Shown piece by piece: positions 34,299-43,643 of a stretch of 44,551 nucleotides of DNA. A program made the position numbers and the translations under genes. The notes under the pieces are model-generated. The model saw only the letters and a program-made list of their open reading frames with translations, searched no databases and was not told the DNA's origin. Numbering within the stretch: position 1 is the first letter of the stretch; each line of letters opens with the position of its first letter. The stretch covers positions 1 to 44,551 of the forward strand of contig DAONFA010000017.1 in the NCBI GenBank assembly GCA_035403355.1. The letters are read 5' to 3'. This stretch comes from Candidatus Cloacimonas sp. Lineage in GTDB: Bacteria; Cloacimonadota; Cloacimonadia; Cloacimonadales; Cloacimonadaceae.

Positions 34299-34931
34299 AT
34301 GAAGACACAGAATCAGGACTGGAAAGATATTGCCAATGCTCAATTCAGTAAGGCACTGGCTTTAGCCCTCACTCTGCTTATTTTTGGTATTATGGTAACG
34401 CCGAAAGTGGAAGTCCGTAAACAGGTCTTTCAGAACCAGCAAGTGGAAGTTGTTGATCTTCCTGTAGAAGAAAGACAGCGGATTGAAGCACCTCAAACAG
34501 AAGTTGATGTTAATGTTACATTCCAGATAAGCGATGTATTGGGAACCGAGGAAGTTGATATGGCAGCTTTCCAGGAAGCCCTGTCCCAAATTGGCAATAT
34601 TTATAGTACAACTGCACCAGTTCAACAACAAGAGGATGAAACACCTGTCAATTTTGTACCTTATGATGATGCCCCGGTAGTTATCGGAAAAATTGAACCT
34701 GTCTATCCTGAATTTGCCAAAAGAAATAAATTACAGGGAACAGTTATTCTGGAAGTGGAAGTATTGAAAGACGGCAGCATTCGGGAGATAAGAGTCCGTC
34801 GGGGTATTGGAGGTGGTTTGGATGAAGCAGCTATTGAAGCAGTTCGGAAAGTAAAATTTCAACCCGGAAAAAGCAGTGGTCAACCCGTGGACTGTATGGT
34901 CATTATTCCGGTAGAATTTAAAATTCAATAA
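34299..34931 (+). CDS. tonB: TonB-family energy transducer
   Basis: A 210-residue protein that spans the periplasm. It has one N-terminal membrane helix (about 16-36, FSKALALALTLLIFGIMVTP) and a short acidic linker. The TonB C-terminal domain (about 125-210) contains EPVYPEFAKRNKLQGTVILEVEVLKDGSI, VRRGIGGGLDEAAIEAVRKVKFQPG and a final PVEFKIQ. The linker is short and not Pro-rich as in E. coli TonB. RBS GGGGG upstream. It follows exbD by 11 bases; the next gene follows within 15. Confidence 0.92.
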   Translation: MKTQNQDWKDIANAQFSKALALALTLLIFGIMVTPKVEVRKQVFQNQQVEVVDLPVEERQRIEAPQTEVDVNVTFQISDVLGTEEVDMAAFQEALSQIGNIYSTTAPVQQQEDETPVNFVPYDDAPVVIGKIEPVYPEFAKRNKLQGTVILEVEVLKDGSIREIRVRRGIGGGLDEAAIEAVRKVKFQPGKSSGQPVDCMVIIPVEFKIQ

Positions 34932-34945
34932 TTTTGGAGTGTTTA

Positions 34946-37900
34946 ATGAAGTTTTATAAAATAGGAATCTGCCTTTGCCTGTTGCTAATCTTTGCTTCAA
35001 GCACAGCTTATGCAGCAATGGCAGAACCCTCAACGGGAACAAAAAAACTGGATTTAACCAAATATCACAATGTGGGAAATATCTGGTTACGAGTTAGTAA
35101 CTATGGATTCTTCGGCTCCGGAGATGACATTGTTCCTCAATATCCTTCTCTGGAATATCCAGGCGGCAGCGGTGTTGACTATTTATACCAGGGAGCTTTG
35201 TGGTTCGGAGCCAAAAAACTGCGTCGGGACAAATTTAATAAACCCTTATACTGGTTAGTTTACCCTCCATCCGAGATTCAAGATACGATCATCACAGCAG
35301 ATGATCCTCGCTGGAATCCATCTAAATCCGCAGTATTGGATACTTTAGTAAGTGTAGGTTTTGACGGGGACTGGGATTTATACGAATTCTTGCCCGCCTA
35401 TAATCCTTTGCTGGTTTCCAATTTGGCGCAAACTGATAACTATGCTTTATATAATAATCAGGATGGTATTAGTTATGCTACAACCAGAAAACAAAAGCGT
35501 GGTGTGGATGATGATGGTGATGGTAGAATTGATGAGGATGGTGCCGGTTTCACCTTTCCTTTTAGAGTTAGCTCGGAATTACCAACGCAATTCAGTGAAG
35601 ATTTCGGAGGCCAGTTTTTAGCTGATGTTCCAGCAGGTGCTTTTACTATCCTGGATGATCCCGCCAATGCCGAAATCTGGTTTCCTTTAGGATTTATGGA
35701 TTTATCATACAGAAGTACATATTCCAACTATGCTTTTTCCGCACCTTATGATGATGACGGCGATGGCAGATTAGATGAAGACGGGGCTCCCGTTTCCGAA
35801 CAGGACTACATTTCATTTTACTATGATTACTGTCCTTTTGGAACATCTGGAGAAAGGGACTATGGAACACACTCCGGATCGAGCAAGCATTTTCCGTTAA
35901 ATATTAGAGTGCGCCAGATGAGCTATCAGTGGAGTTATGAATATATTAAAAACCTGGTATATATTGAATTTGACATTACCAATATGAACCCTTTGGATTC
36001 TCTTTATGATTGTGCTATGGGTATTTATATGGATAGTGATGTTGGTCCTCAAACCTGGGGTGCCGATAAAGCATCCGATGATAAATCCGGCTATGTTAAA
36101 GGAACAGGTTATGAATTTGCCTATACTTATGATGCCGATTTTGATAACGGACTTTCCCCTGGAATTGTAGGAGCACGTGTTTGTACCCCGGATCCGGAAC
36201 AGTTGCAATTTCATTGCTGGTATTGGAAAGTAGGAGAAGGACCTTACGATGGAGATCCTCGTAAAATTCCGAAACCGAACGAGACCTCCAATGAAAAATA
36301 TTGGTTGCTTACCGGGCGCAATCCGAAACCCTCATCAACTACTTATACTGCCCTGCGTCCAGAACAGGAAGATGTAACTGAATGGGAACAACCGACTCCT
36401 AATGACACCCGTTTCCTGTTCTCCTTTTATGGCGCGCAACCTGGCACTGCTGAATACAATGAATTGGATACCAATGGAAACTATTACAAGCGGTGGAATT
36501 TGGCTCCTTATAAAACGATGAAAATAGTGGTGGCAGTTTTCCCCGGTAATAATAAGGAAGACCTGAAAGCAACTGCCAGCAGAGCCAAAGAAATTTATGG
36601 TGAGGCACAAAACCTGATAACTGTTACTCTCCCTGATACTTTTCCTCATTACAGTCCTTATGTGCCACCCGACATTCCTGGAATGTATGCAGAACTTGTA
36701 AATAATGGAGACCGCTTGGATGTTTATTGGGATAATCGCAGCGAATTTTCTTATGACTCTAAAACTGCAAGTACTTCAATAATTGGCTGGCAAAATCCCC
36801 AAAGTTCTTATTTAATTTCCGGGCTTGATAGTGATCCTACACCCTATATAGCTAATAACTGGGCAGATATACCGGTGGAATACAGACCGGATATGTCTTT
36901 ACCTTCAGATAAAATCTGGAATATGAATGCCCTGATTAATCCTTATACCGCTTCTCGTTTACGCAGGGATTTTCAAGGTTATACATTATGGGGTAGAAGC
37001 GGTAGCGGTAATCAGGAAGATTGGGAAATGATTCACCGGTGGGATAAGGTTGAAACAGCACAGGATCATAGCGATTATACAATCAACAGTTCATTTCCCA
37101 CTTATTTTATTAATTTTGGCGGATATTTAGGCATTGATACGGGCTTGCCGAATAAAAATGAGTGGGATGCAGATGTATCTGAGTATCATAAATTTTACCG
37201 CTATGATGATAACTACATCCTGGTTCCCAATGGTGACGATTTTTACGGTTGGCCTATTTATGAACCAAATCCTGTAATTAATGGAACTCCGCTAAACGAT
37301 ATAACGGATTGGCGGACAATTCAAAATTACGCCAATTCTATTACCGGACCTGATGCTGCAACTACAAAACTTTTACAAGCACGGATATTCAAGCATAGTG
37401 CTATACCCGATAATGTTTTCTATGCTCTATACGAGCCCAAACTAATACCTTTAGAAGGATTTGCTATTCCTGCTCCAACCGGTGAAGGAAATACAGTGCC
37501 CGATACTTTAGCCCTAAGTAAACTAAGAAAAGAAAGATTAGCCAGGCGCTATTACTACTCCAATATTATGTATCCTCGCAAAGGTATTGAATATTATGTT
37601 GCTTTAACTGCTTTTGACCGGGGAATTCCATCCAAAAATCTGGACTATCTGGAAAGCGGAAGGGATGCTGATTCCAATATGAAAGTATTCTTCCCGGGCA
37701 CTTTAGCCAGAGATAATATGGATAATATTATGGTTATCCCCAATCCTTATATTGGTAGAAGCAGCTTTGACGGACGCAGAGAAAATGACGAAAAGGGAGA
37801 TAAGAGCCGCCGTTTGTGGTTTATCAATCTTCCCAAGCGTTGCACTATCCGGATTTATACTTTAGCCGGAGATCTTGTGCAGACCTTAGAACATAATGGA

Positions 37901-38086
37901 GCTCAGGAAAATGATATTATAACTATCTCTAAAGCTGCCACAACAGGTATTGCAGCTGATGGAATGCATTCCTGGGATTTACTAACTAAAAACAGACAGA
38001 TAACAGCTCCCGGTGTATATCTGTTTTCTGTGGAAAACAAAGCTGACGGTAAAAACAAAGTCGGTAAGTTTGTTATAATCAAATGA
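34946..38086 (+). CDS. Large secreted surface protein with calcium-site-like repeats
   Basis: A 1046-residue protein I cannot assign to a function. The signal peptide is at about 1-24 (KIGICLCLLLIFASSTAYAA). Two acidic DxDxDG motifs, DDDGDGRIDEDG near 190 and DDDGDGRLDEDG near 268, resemble thrombospondin type 3 or EF-hand-like calcium sites. The middle is rich in Tyr, Trp, Asp and Pro. The end (IPNPYIGRSSF, TIRIYTLAGDLVQTLEHNG, GVYLFSVENK, KFVIIK) is a diverged FlgD/T9SS-like C-terminal domain. The ATG at 34946 has GGAG upstream; an in-frame TTG at 34934 is less likely. It may be the structural or capturing partner of the receptor complex. Confidence 0.8.
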   Translation: MKFYKIGICLCLLLIFASSTAYAAMAEPSTGTKKLDLTKYHNVGNIWLRVSNYGFFGSGDDIVPQYPSLEYPGGSGVDYLYQGALWFGAKKLRRDKFNKPLYWLVYPPSEIQDTIITADDPRWNPSKSAVLDTLVSVGFDGDWDLYEFLPAYNPLLVSNLAQTDNYALYNNQDGISYATTRKQKRGVDDDGDGRIDEDGAGFTFPFRVSSELPTQFSEDFGGQFLADVPAGAFTILDDPANAEIWFPLGFMDLSYRSTYSNYAFSAPYDDDGDGRLDEDGAPVSEQDYISFYYDYCPFGTSGERDYGTHSGSSKHFPLNIRVRQMSYQWSYEYIKNLVYIEFDITNMNPLDSLYDCAMGIYMDSDVGPQTWGADKASDDKSGYVKGTGYEFAYTYDADFDNGLSPGIVGARVCTPDPEQLQFHCWYWKVGEGPYDGDPRKIPKPNETSNEKYWLLTGRNPKPSSTTYTALRPEQEDVTEWEQPTPNDTRFLFSFYGAQPGTAEYNELDTNGNYYKRWNLAPYKTMKIVVAVFPGNNKEDLKATASRAKEIYGEAQNLITVTLPDTFPHYSPYVPPDIPGMYAELVNNGDRLDVYWDNRSEFSYDSKTASTSIIGWQNPQSSYLISGLDSDPTPYIANNWADIPVEYRPDMSLPSDKIWNMNALINPYTASRLRRDFQGYTLWGRSGSGNQEDWEMIHRWDKVETAQDHSDYTINSSFPTYFINFGGYLGIDTGLPNKNEWDADVSEYHKFYRYDDNYILVPNGDDFYGWPIYEPNPVINGTPLNDITDWRTIQNYANSITGPDAATTKLLQARIFKHSAIPDNVFYALYEPKLIPLEGFAIPAPTGEGNTVPDTLALSKLRKERLARRYYYSNIMYPRKGIEYYVALTAFDRGIPSKNLDYLESGRDADSNMKVFFPGTLARDNMDNIMVIPNPYIGRSSFDGRRENDEKGDKSRRLWFINLPKRCTIRIYTLAGDLVQTLEHNGAQENDIITISKAATTGIAADGMHSWDLLTKNRQITAPGVYLFSVENKADGKNKVGKFVIIK

Positions 38087-38096
38087 GGGAGGAACT

Positions 38097-39128
38097 GTGA
38101 AGAAAATACTTATAATTACCTTGGCAATTGCCTTAGCCGGTTTACCCCTGTTTATTGCTGCCAAGCCGTTTGGTAAAAGTGGAACGGTAGCTTTGCAGTT
38201 TCTCAAGCTGGGTGTGGATGCTCGTGCAATTGGTATGGCAGAAGCATATACAGCCGTAACAGATGATATTTCTTCAGTTTACTGGAATCCTGCCGGGTTA
38301 GCACCTGCTTTTGAAAATCAGGTCTTTGTCTCCCATACCAATTGGCCTGCGGACATTATGCACGAATTTGGCGCTGCCACATATACTAATGGAGTTTATA
38401 CTGTTGCCTTATATGGAAGTGTCCTCCATATGGATGATATGGATAAAACAGAAGAAGAAGCATTTGGACCCACGGGTGAAAAATTTACCTGCAGTGATAT
38501 GGCTTTCGGAGTAGATTTCGCTCAGCAGTTTACTAACAAATTTTCTGCCGGAGTAGGAATTAAATATCTGCGGGAAACCTTATATGATTACAGTGTAAAT
38601 AGCTATGCAGTTGACCTCGGTTCTATGTATAATACTGGGTGGAAAAATATTAAAATTGGAATGGCAATGCGCAATTTCGGTCCTGATATCCGCTATCGGG
38701 TTGATGATGATGAAGATGGTAGAGACGATGAAGACCCCTTTGATTTGTTTGATAACGATGGTGATGGTTCCATAGATGAAGATGGGATTGAACTGGATAG
38801 CAAAATTCCTTTAAGTTTCTCTTTAGGAGTTAGTGGAGACCTGATGCGGGAAGGAAGTAACCACTGGATTGCATCTCTTCAAATGGATAATGTAATAGAC
38901 CGATTAGAAACCTGGAACCTGGGAACAGAGTATAAATTGGGAAATCTGTTTTTACGGGGTGGTTACCAATTTAACTATGATACTAATGGTTTTTCTGCAG
39001 GAGTTGGCTGGCAGGTTACAACTTCCTTTGGTATCTTTAATATAGATTATGCCTATACCGATATGGGCGATTTAACTGAGTCCTTTATTAAAAGTGCTCA
39101 TCGTGTCTCTATTAAAATGAAATATTAA
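38097..39128 (+). CDS. PorV/PorQ-like outer-membrane barrel protein with acidic insert
   Basis: A 343-residue secreted barrel protein. The signal peptide is at about 1-22 (KKILIITLAIALAGLPLFIA). The family opening is FLKLGVDARAIGMAEAYTAVTDDISSVYWNPAGLA, and the end is HRVSIKMKY. It starts with GTG at 38097 behind GGGAGG, 10 bases after the previous stop. Near residues 200-235 it carries an acidic insert with DDDEDGRDDEDP and DNDGDGSIDEDGI. These are the same calcium-site-like motifs as in the neighbouring large surface protein, which suggests the two interact or were shaped together. PorV homologues act as T9SS cargo shuttles. Confidence 0.87.
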   Translation: MKKILIITLAIALAGLPLFIAAKPFGKSGTVALQFLKLGVDARAIGMAEAYTAVTDDISSVYWNPAGLAPAFENQVFVSHTNWPADIMHEFGAATYTNGVYTVALYGSVLHMDDMDKTEEEAFGPTGEKFTCSDMAFGVDFAQQFTNKFSAGVGIKYLRETLYDYSVNSYAVDLGSMYNTGWKNIKIGMAMRNFGPDIRYRVDDDEDGRDDEDPFDLFDNDGDGSIDEDGIELDSKIPLSFSLGVSGDLMREGSNHWIASLQMDNVIDRLETWNLGTEYKLGNLFLRGGYQFNYDTNGFSAGVGWQVTTSFGIFNIDYAYTDMGDLTESFIKSAHRVSIKMKY

Positions 39129-39157
39129 AAGAATCACAAATGATTCAGGAGGAAATA

Positions 39158-41332
39158 ATGAAAAAAATCCTATTCACAACACTATGTTTGACCCTGCTTG
39201 TTGGTATTGTTTTTGCGCAGGAAATGATTCCCGCTACCAACAAGAAGGCGATGGAGAATCCACCCTGTAAACCTTTTATTTCTGCAAACCGAACAGTACC
39301 GGAATATTCTTTTACTGTTCCTCCAACTGCTTTAATGACCTCCTATTATGATTATATGATAGGAAGTTATAACGGTTTGCCTCTTCGTGTTATACCTTCA
39401 AATATTTATGGAGGAAAATATTTCCTAACCTATCATGGTAAAAGAAATGCCACTGGAACACGCCGCGTTTTTTATGCCTATCTTGCTGAAGACGGTAGTA
39501 TCATTAGCAATAACGAAATTACCCCAGAAGCAAATAACGAAGGATATCCCACCGTGGCTGTTGATCCTGTTTCCGGAAAACCAATTTATGCCTGGCATGC
39601 TAATACCGATGCTGATACTCAAATGGAAGTGCAGCTTGCTTCCGACGCCTATTTTGAGGGCTTAGCAGGAATGTTTACTATCATCACTCTGATTGATAAT
39701 CCTACCACTATTTCTACTTCTCCGACTGAAAGCACTTCTGATAATGAATTTATATGGCCCACCGCGCAAATAGGTCCTTCTCCCAATGCTGGGATGAGAA
39801 GGGTTTATGTGATTGCCAGAAATTCCGTTACGCATACTTACGGTCCTTCCGAAAATCCTTATATTGCCTGGGCTGATTTTAATGGTGACCTAATAGAACA
39901 AGGCATTTCGCTTGATTGGAATTATACTTCCATACCTGAAATGAATCAATGGAATGTAGATGAAGAATGGAGAAGACCTTTCCATTCCATTATTACCGAT
40001 GATTCAGGCAATGTTTATTACGCCGGCTATCATTTTGCTACTGAATCCGATGGCACCACAGATATTCCTGAGCCGGATTTGGATGTGTTTAAATGTGGAA
40101 ATTATGGAGAGGGAACCTGGGTGCGGATTAGCGATTGGAGCAAATTAGCTTCCTGGAATCCCAATACCAGCCCCACAGATACAACTGGAACCTTTACCGT
40201 CTCCGGATCTAATGAACCTTATGGAGATAACGAAATATATTGGACATTAATGAATTCCAGTCACTTGAATGCTACAATTGATGATATCGGACGCATTCAC
40301 TATCCCGGTGTTTGGGGATTAAATAATTGTGACGGTTATTATTATCCTAATTTTCAATATACTAAAGAAGTTATCTTTGATCCTGCCCTTCCGGAAGGTT
40401 CTCAGTTCAAAGTTAATGAAATATGGCCTCAAAAAGACCCCGAAAACGATCATGACGAATATTATCAGCCCTGGGATAATGTCCCGCCTTGGGGAGAAGA
40501 AGAATATGAACAAGACCCGGACACTGGGGAATGGTATCTTTCCTATAATCTTAGCTGGGATTTTCCCTATTGGGATCAGAGTGCCCATGGTGATGCTATG
40601 TTCTTCCATTGCAGCAATATGAAAGTTACTGAAGGCAATGGCGAAGGTATGTTAGCAATGGTCTGGCAAAACTGTGCCCGTGCTAAAGCTATTAATGCCG
40701 ATGGCGATACAGATTATACTGCCTGGGCAAATACTCCTGAAATTTGGATTTCTGTTTCTTCCGATAACGGAACTAACTGGAGTGAACCCATTTCCTTAAA
40801 TAATATTGAAACCCCTGCATTTGCCGGTATTAAACCTATGTGGGTTTACCCGGCAGATAAAGTAACCTATGTTGGTGAAAGTAATGGCCAAAAAGTTGGA
40901 AAACTTGGCATTATGTTCTACGACGATTTTACTTGGGGTGCTTTTGTTATCAGCCCTGGAGTTGGCGCTACCAATGATGGTGGAAGAGTAATGTTTACAG
41001 AATTAGAAATCGTTTTTCCTCCCAATGCCGGAGAGGATCCTTCTGTAAGCCCTGTTACCAAAATCCTCAATCAGAATTATCCCAATCCTTTCAATCCTGA
41101 AACCACAATCACTTTTGATATGCCCAAAGCAGCACATGCTAATCTCTCCATTTATAATGTTAAAGGACAGTTAGTTAAGACCCTTTATAACGATACAGCA
41201 GCTTTCGGTAAAAATACAGTGGTCTGGACAGGTCTTGATAACAATGGAAATAATGTATCCAGCGGACTCTATTTCTATCGCCTGACTACCAATGGCAAAG
41301 TGGAAACCCGCAAGATGATGTTAATGAAATAG
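39158..41332 (+). CDS. Secreted protein with T9SS sorting domain
   Basis: A 724-residue protein. The signal peptide MKKILFTTLCLTLLVGIVFA is followed by a long body with repeated Asp/Asn/Trp-rich strands, among them SSDNGTNWSEPI, which is like a BNR/sialidase beta-propeller Asp-box (SxDxGxxW). The end is a type A T9SS sorting domain (NYPNPFNPETTITFDMP, LSIYNVKGQLVKTL, SGLYFYRL, KMMLMK). The ATG at 39158 has AGGAGG; an in-frame ATG at 39140 lacks one. It is the last gene of the receptor operon, 28 bases before a strong terminator. A propeller or sugar-binding role is a guess from the Asp-box alone. Confidence 0.85.
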   Translation: MKKILFTTLCLTLLVGIVFAQEMIPATNKKAMENPPCKPFISANRTVPEYSFTVPPTALMTSYYDYMIGSYNGLPLRVIPSNIYGGKYFLTYHGKRNATGTRRVFYAYLAEDGSIISNNEITPEANNEGYPTVAVDPVSGKPIYAWHANTDADTQMEVQLASDAYFEGLAGMFTIITLIDNPTTISTSPTESTSDNEFIWPTAQIGPSPNAGMRRVYVIARNSVTHTYGPSENPYIAWADFNGDLIEQGISLDWNYTSIPEMNQWNVDEEWRRPFHSIITDDSGNVYYAGYHFATESDGTTDIPEPDLDVFKCGNYGEGTWVRISDWSKLASWNPNTSPTDTTGTFTVSGSNEPYGDNEIYWTLMNSSHLNATIDDIGRIHYPGVWGLNNCDGYYYPNFQYTKEVIFDPALPEGSQFKVNEIWPQKDPENDHDEYYQPWDNVPPWGEEEYEQDPDTGEWYLSYNLSWDFPYWDQSAHGDAMFFHCSNMKVTEGNGEGMLAMVWQNCARAKAINADGDTDYTAWANTPEIWISVSSDNGTNWSEPISLNNIETPAFAGIKPMWVYPADKVTYVGESNGQKVGKLGIMFYDDFTWGAFVISPGVGATNDGGRVMFTELEIVFPPNAGEDPSVSPVTKILNQNYPNPFNPETTITFDMPKAAHANLSIYNVKGQLVKTLYNDTAAFGKNTVVWTGLDNNGNNVSSGLYFYRLTTNGKVETRKMMLMK

Positions 41333-41359
41333 GAACTATTACTTAAACAATGATAATGC

Positions 41360-41390
41360 AAAACCCCGGATTTTGTTCCGGGGTTTTTTT
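41360..41390 (+). terminator. Rho-independent terminator
   Basis: AAAACCCCGGA (41360-41370) pairs with TCCGGGGTTTT (41377-41387) over 11 bp around TTTTGT and runs into T7. It lies 28 bases after the stop of the T9SS-sorted protein and closes the rightward operon. Confidence 0.93.
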
Positions 41391-41394
41391 ATCT

Positions 41395-41742
41395 GGAAGA
41401 ACAATGCATCCAGCGGTTCCACAAATCCCGGAAGAACAATGTCCTCGTCGTTCAAGCACAAGAAGGGGTTGACCAGGAGGTCAACCATCCGATTTTGCCC
41501 GTAGGGGCTTTTTGTTCAGGAAGAACGACGTCCTCGTCGTTCCACAAATCCCGGAAGAACCATCAACCTTCTAAACATTCTAAACATTTAAATTCCCTGT
41601 AACTTACATTGCGGACAGGAAACGACGAGGACGTCGTTTATTCCGGAAAATTTTCCGCGGGGTTGACGAGGACGTCAACCTTCCGGATGAAGGGTGCCTC
41701 CGTCGGTTCATAAATCCCGGAAGAACGACGTCCTCGTCGTTC
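41395..41742. repeat. Field of tagged hairpins in both orientations
   Basis: TCCT-oriented copies are at 41434-41453 (GAACAATG/CGTCGTTC, imperfect), 41523-41542 and 41723-41742 (both GAACGACG-TCCT-CGTCGTTC, perfect). AGGA-oriented copies are at 41467-41486 (GGTTGACC/GGTCAACC), 41620-41639 (AAACGACG/CGTCGTTT) and 41661-41680 (GGTTGACG/CGTCAACC), all perfect. Decayed copies lie at 41395-41420 and 41690-41709. TCCT copies are preceded by CCGGAA or CAGGAA, AGGA copies are followed by TTCCGG or ATCCGA, so the tag is on a fixed side. ACAAATCCCGGAAGAAC occurs at 41421 and 41544, with a near-copy (TAAATCCCGGAAGAAC) at 41711. Confidence 0.9.
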
Positions 41743-41794
41743 ATAAGAACCATCAACCTTCTAAACCTTCTAAACCCTCTAAACCTTCTAAACC
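41555..41794 (+). repeat. CCTTCTAAA tandem repeats with duplicated leader
   Basis: AAGAACCATCAACCTTCTAA occurs near 41555 and again near 41745. After the first copy the 9-base unit is present twice (41567-41575 and a CATTCTAAA variant). After the second there are four units in a row (41757-41792), one of them CCCTCTAAA. The copy number difference suggests slippage or recombination. Confidence 0.8.
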
Positions 41795-41877
41795 TAACTT
41801 TCCTTTTATGTCTTTTCAATAAGAAATGTATATGAATTCGTATAATCCTGTAAATCCGGATTGCAAATATGCAGGTA

Positions 41878-42801
41878 TCAACTTTGTTTTTTCAAAAGCA
41901 GCCACATAAAAAACGGGCAGCCGATAAACGCCGTTATAATTCCTACAGGCAATTCTATAGCCAGCAATTGTTTCGCCACCAGATCACAGGCAAGTAAAAA
42001 AATACCTCCCGACAGCAATGATAGCAGATATATTTTTTTTTGTCCGGAGGGTACAAAATAGCGAACTATGTGAGATATTATCAATCCTACGAAACCGATT
42101 ATTCCAGCGTAAGACACACTAATTCCAATTACTATGGATGTGAGGATAAAAATCTGTCTTCTTAACGCTAAAACATTGATCCCTAAGCTGGCGGCATAGA
42201 GATCTCCCCCGCTTAAAATATCAATAGCCGTAGATTTAAAATAAAGATAGATGAGAATAGCGAATGAAACTACCAGCAGAATTAGAAAAAAGACCCATTC
42301 ACTGCTCGTAAAAATATGCCCCAAATTTCCCATCAGAGTTCCCAATATCAAAGCTGTATCCTTTTGGTAAAGATACATAATCAGCGAAATACCGGCAGAA
42401 AAAAACATCCCGGCAATCACCCCGGCAATTAGTAACCGGCTTTTATCAAATCTCCCTTTTTGATGTGCCAGTTTCCACACCAGGAGCATTGTAAAACAAG
42501 CACCAATAAAACCACCCAAGGGCATTAAAACAACCAAACCGGAAATACCGAGCAAAATACTGCCAAAAGCCGAGCCCGAAGAAATACCCAAAATATATGG
42601 TTCGGCTAATGGATTGGCAAGCATCAGCTGATAGATGGAACCAATGCCGGCTAAAGCCATACCGGTGAAAAGAGTTAATAAAAGGCGCGGAATTCTAACC
42701 TGGATGATAATATTTTTATTGGGTTCCCCTACGGTTAGATATATCGCAATAACGCCCAGTCCGATCAGCAACCAGAGAATAAGAATTACCTTTTTTTTCA
42801 T
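41878..42801 (-). CDS. FecCD-family ABC permease (iron-siderophore or cobalamin type)
   Basis: A 307-residue inner-membrane permease with about nine to ten helices. Family blocks are RIPRLLLTLFTGMALAGIGSIYQLMLANPLAEPYILGISSGSAFG, the coupling region GGDLYAASLGINV, and SYAGIIGFVGLIISHIVRYF near the C-terminus. It would work with the lipoprotein encoded just upstream (4-base overlap, ATGA at 42798-42801). The ATPase gene is not in the window, so it must be supplied elsewhere. Substrate (ferric siderophore, haem or vitamin B12) not resolved. Confidence 0.92.
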   Translation of the reverse strand: MKKKVILILWLLIGLGVIAIYLTVGEPNKNIIIQVRIPRLLLTLFTGMALAGIGSIYQLMLANPLAEPYILGISSGSAFGSILLGISGLVVLMPLGGFIGACFTMLLVWKLAHQKGRFDKSRLLIAGVIAGMFFSAGISLIMYLYQKDTALILGTLMGNLGHIFTSSEWVFFLILLVVSFAILIYLYFKSTAIDILSGGDLYAASLGINVLALRRQIFILTSIVIGISVSYAGIIGFVGLIISHIVRYFVPSGQKKIYLLSLLSGGIFLLACDLVAKQLLAIELPVGIITAFIGCPFFMWLLLKKQS

Positions 42802-43643
42802 TGTTCATTCTGCCAGGAAGCAAATATATTTGCCAAGACCTTCATCCCTTCTACACAGCGCGGAGTGGCACGTTGAATTATATCAGGATTGATATCCCGC
42901 TCAAAATATATCCTCCGGTTTTTAATTGCCGGTATATTTTGCCAGCCCTTGCGGTTAATAATATTTTCCAGGGTATCCTGCGAATAACAGATCATAATAT
43001 CCGGATTAGCGGATATTACGGCTTCGGGATTAACTCTGGCATAATCACGTTCCAGGGTAGGAAAAATATTATCACCACCGGCAGTTTCTATCAATTCTCC
43101 TATAAAAGAGGCATCAGATACGCTCATCAAGGGATTGCGATAAATTTCCAGATAGACCTTAGGGTGAGCTTTTCCCCGGGAATTTTGTTTTATGGCTTCC
43201 AGTTCTCGGCTTAACCGGCTCACCAAATTCATTGCTTCATCTTTTCTATCCAGCAAAATTCCTATTCTTTCAATAGCTGCCAGCATTTCACTAATGCTTT
43301 CCGGATAAATCACTTCCACCTGAAATCCCAAATTTCTAAGGTCTGAAGCCATTCCTTCCTGCTCTAAAGAACTGCAAAAAATATATTTCGGATTTAGTGC
43401 TAAGATACTTTCAAGGTTAATTTTACTGAAAGAACCAACCACTTTTTTATCCTTCAGGGAAGGAGGATAATTGCATTCTGCCGTAATCCCCGTAATTTCA
43501 TCTTCGGCATCAAGGGCACAAATAATTTCTGCAATTTCGGGAGAAAGAACCACAATTCCCTGCTTTTGTTTCTTATCCGTTTGCTTGCAGGCAAAAACAA
43601 ACGCCATTACGATGAGCACAGATAATATTAATGTCTTCTTCAC
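42798..43643 (-). CDS. Periplasmic-binding lipoprotein of a BtuF/FecB-type ABC importer
   Basis: A 281-residue substrate-binding protein of the TroA/FecB/BtuF fold. The lipoprotein signal is at 1-19, with the lipobox VFAC placing the lipidated Cys at 19. The binding core has VVLSPEIAEIICALDAEDEI, VGSFSKINLESILALNPKYIF and ETAGGDNIF, ending in the typical PRCVEGMKVLANIF helix. It may pass a metal complex or cobalamin to the adjacent permease. The start follows a structured leader of about 285 bases. Confidence 0.9.
   Translation of the reverse strand: MKKTLILSVLIVMAFVFACKQTDKKQKQGIVVLSPEIAEIICALDAEDEITGITAECNYPPSLKDKKVVGSFSKINLESILALNPKYIFCSSLEQEGMASDLRNLGFQVEVIYPESISEMLAAIERIGILLDRKDEAMNLVSRLSRELEAIKQNSRGKAHPKVYLEIYRNPLMSVSDASFIGELIETAGGDNIFPTLERDYARVNPEAVISANPDIMICYSQDTLENIINRKGWQNIPAIKNRRIYFERDINPDIIQRATPRCVEGMKVLANIFASWQNEQ

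Larger units (their letters stand above)
41391..41877. other. Repeat-filled gap between convergent genes
   Basis: No gene is supported. From left to right it holds a decayed hairpin (41395-41420), tagged hairpins in both orientations to 41742, two tracts of a CCTTCTAAA repeat, and AT-rich DNA with ATCCTGTAAATCCGG (a decayed repeat word) before the permease stop. A leftward open frame over 41604-41819 is Arg-rich because it translates the repeats. Confidence 0.8.

Noticed and set aside
41604..41819. Arg-rich 71-codon gene on the minus strand
   Set aside because: Composition comes from the CCTTCTAAA and hairpin repeats; no conserved features or RBS.
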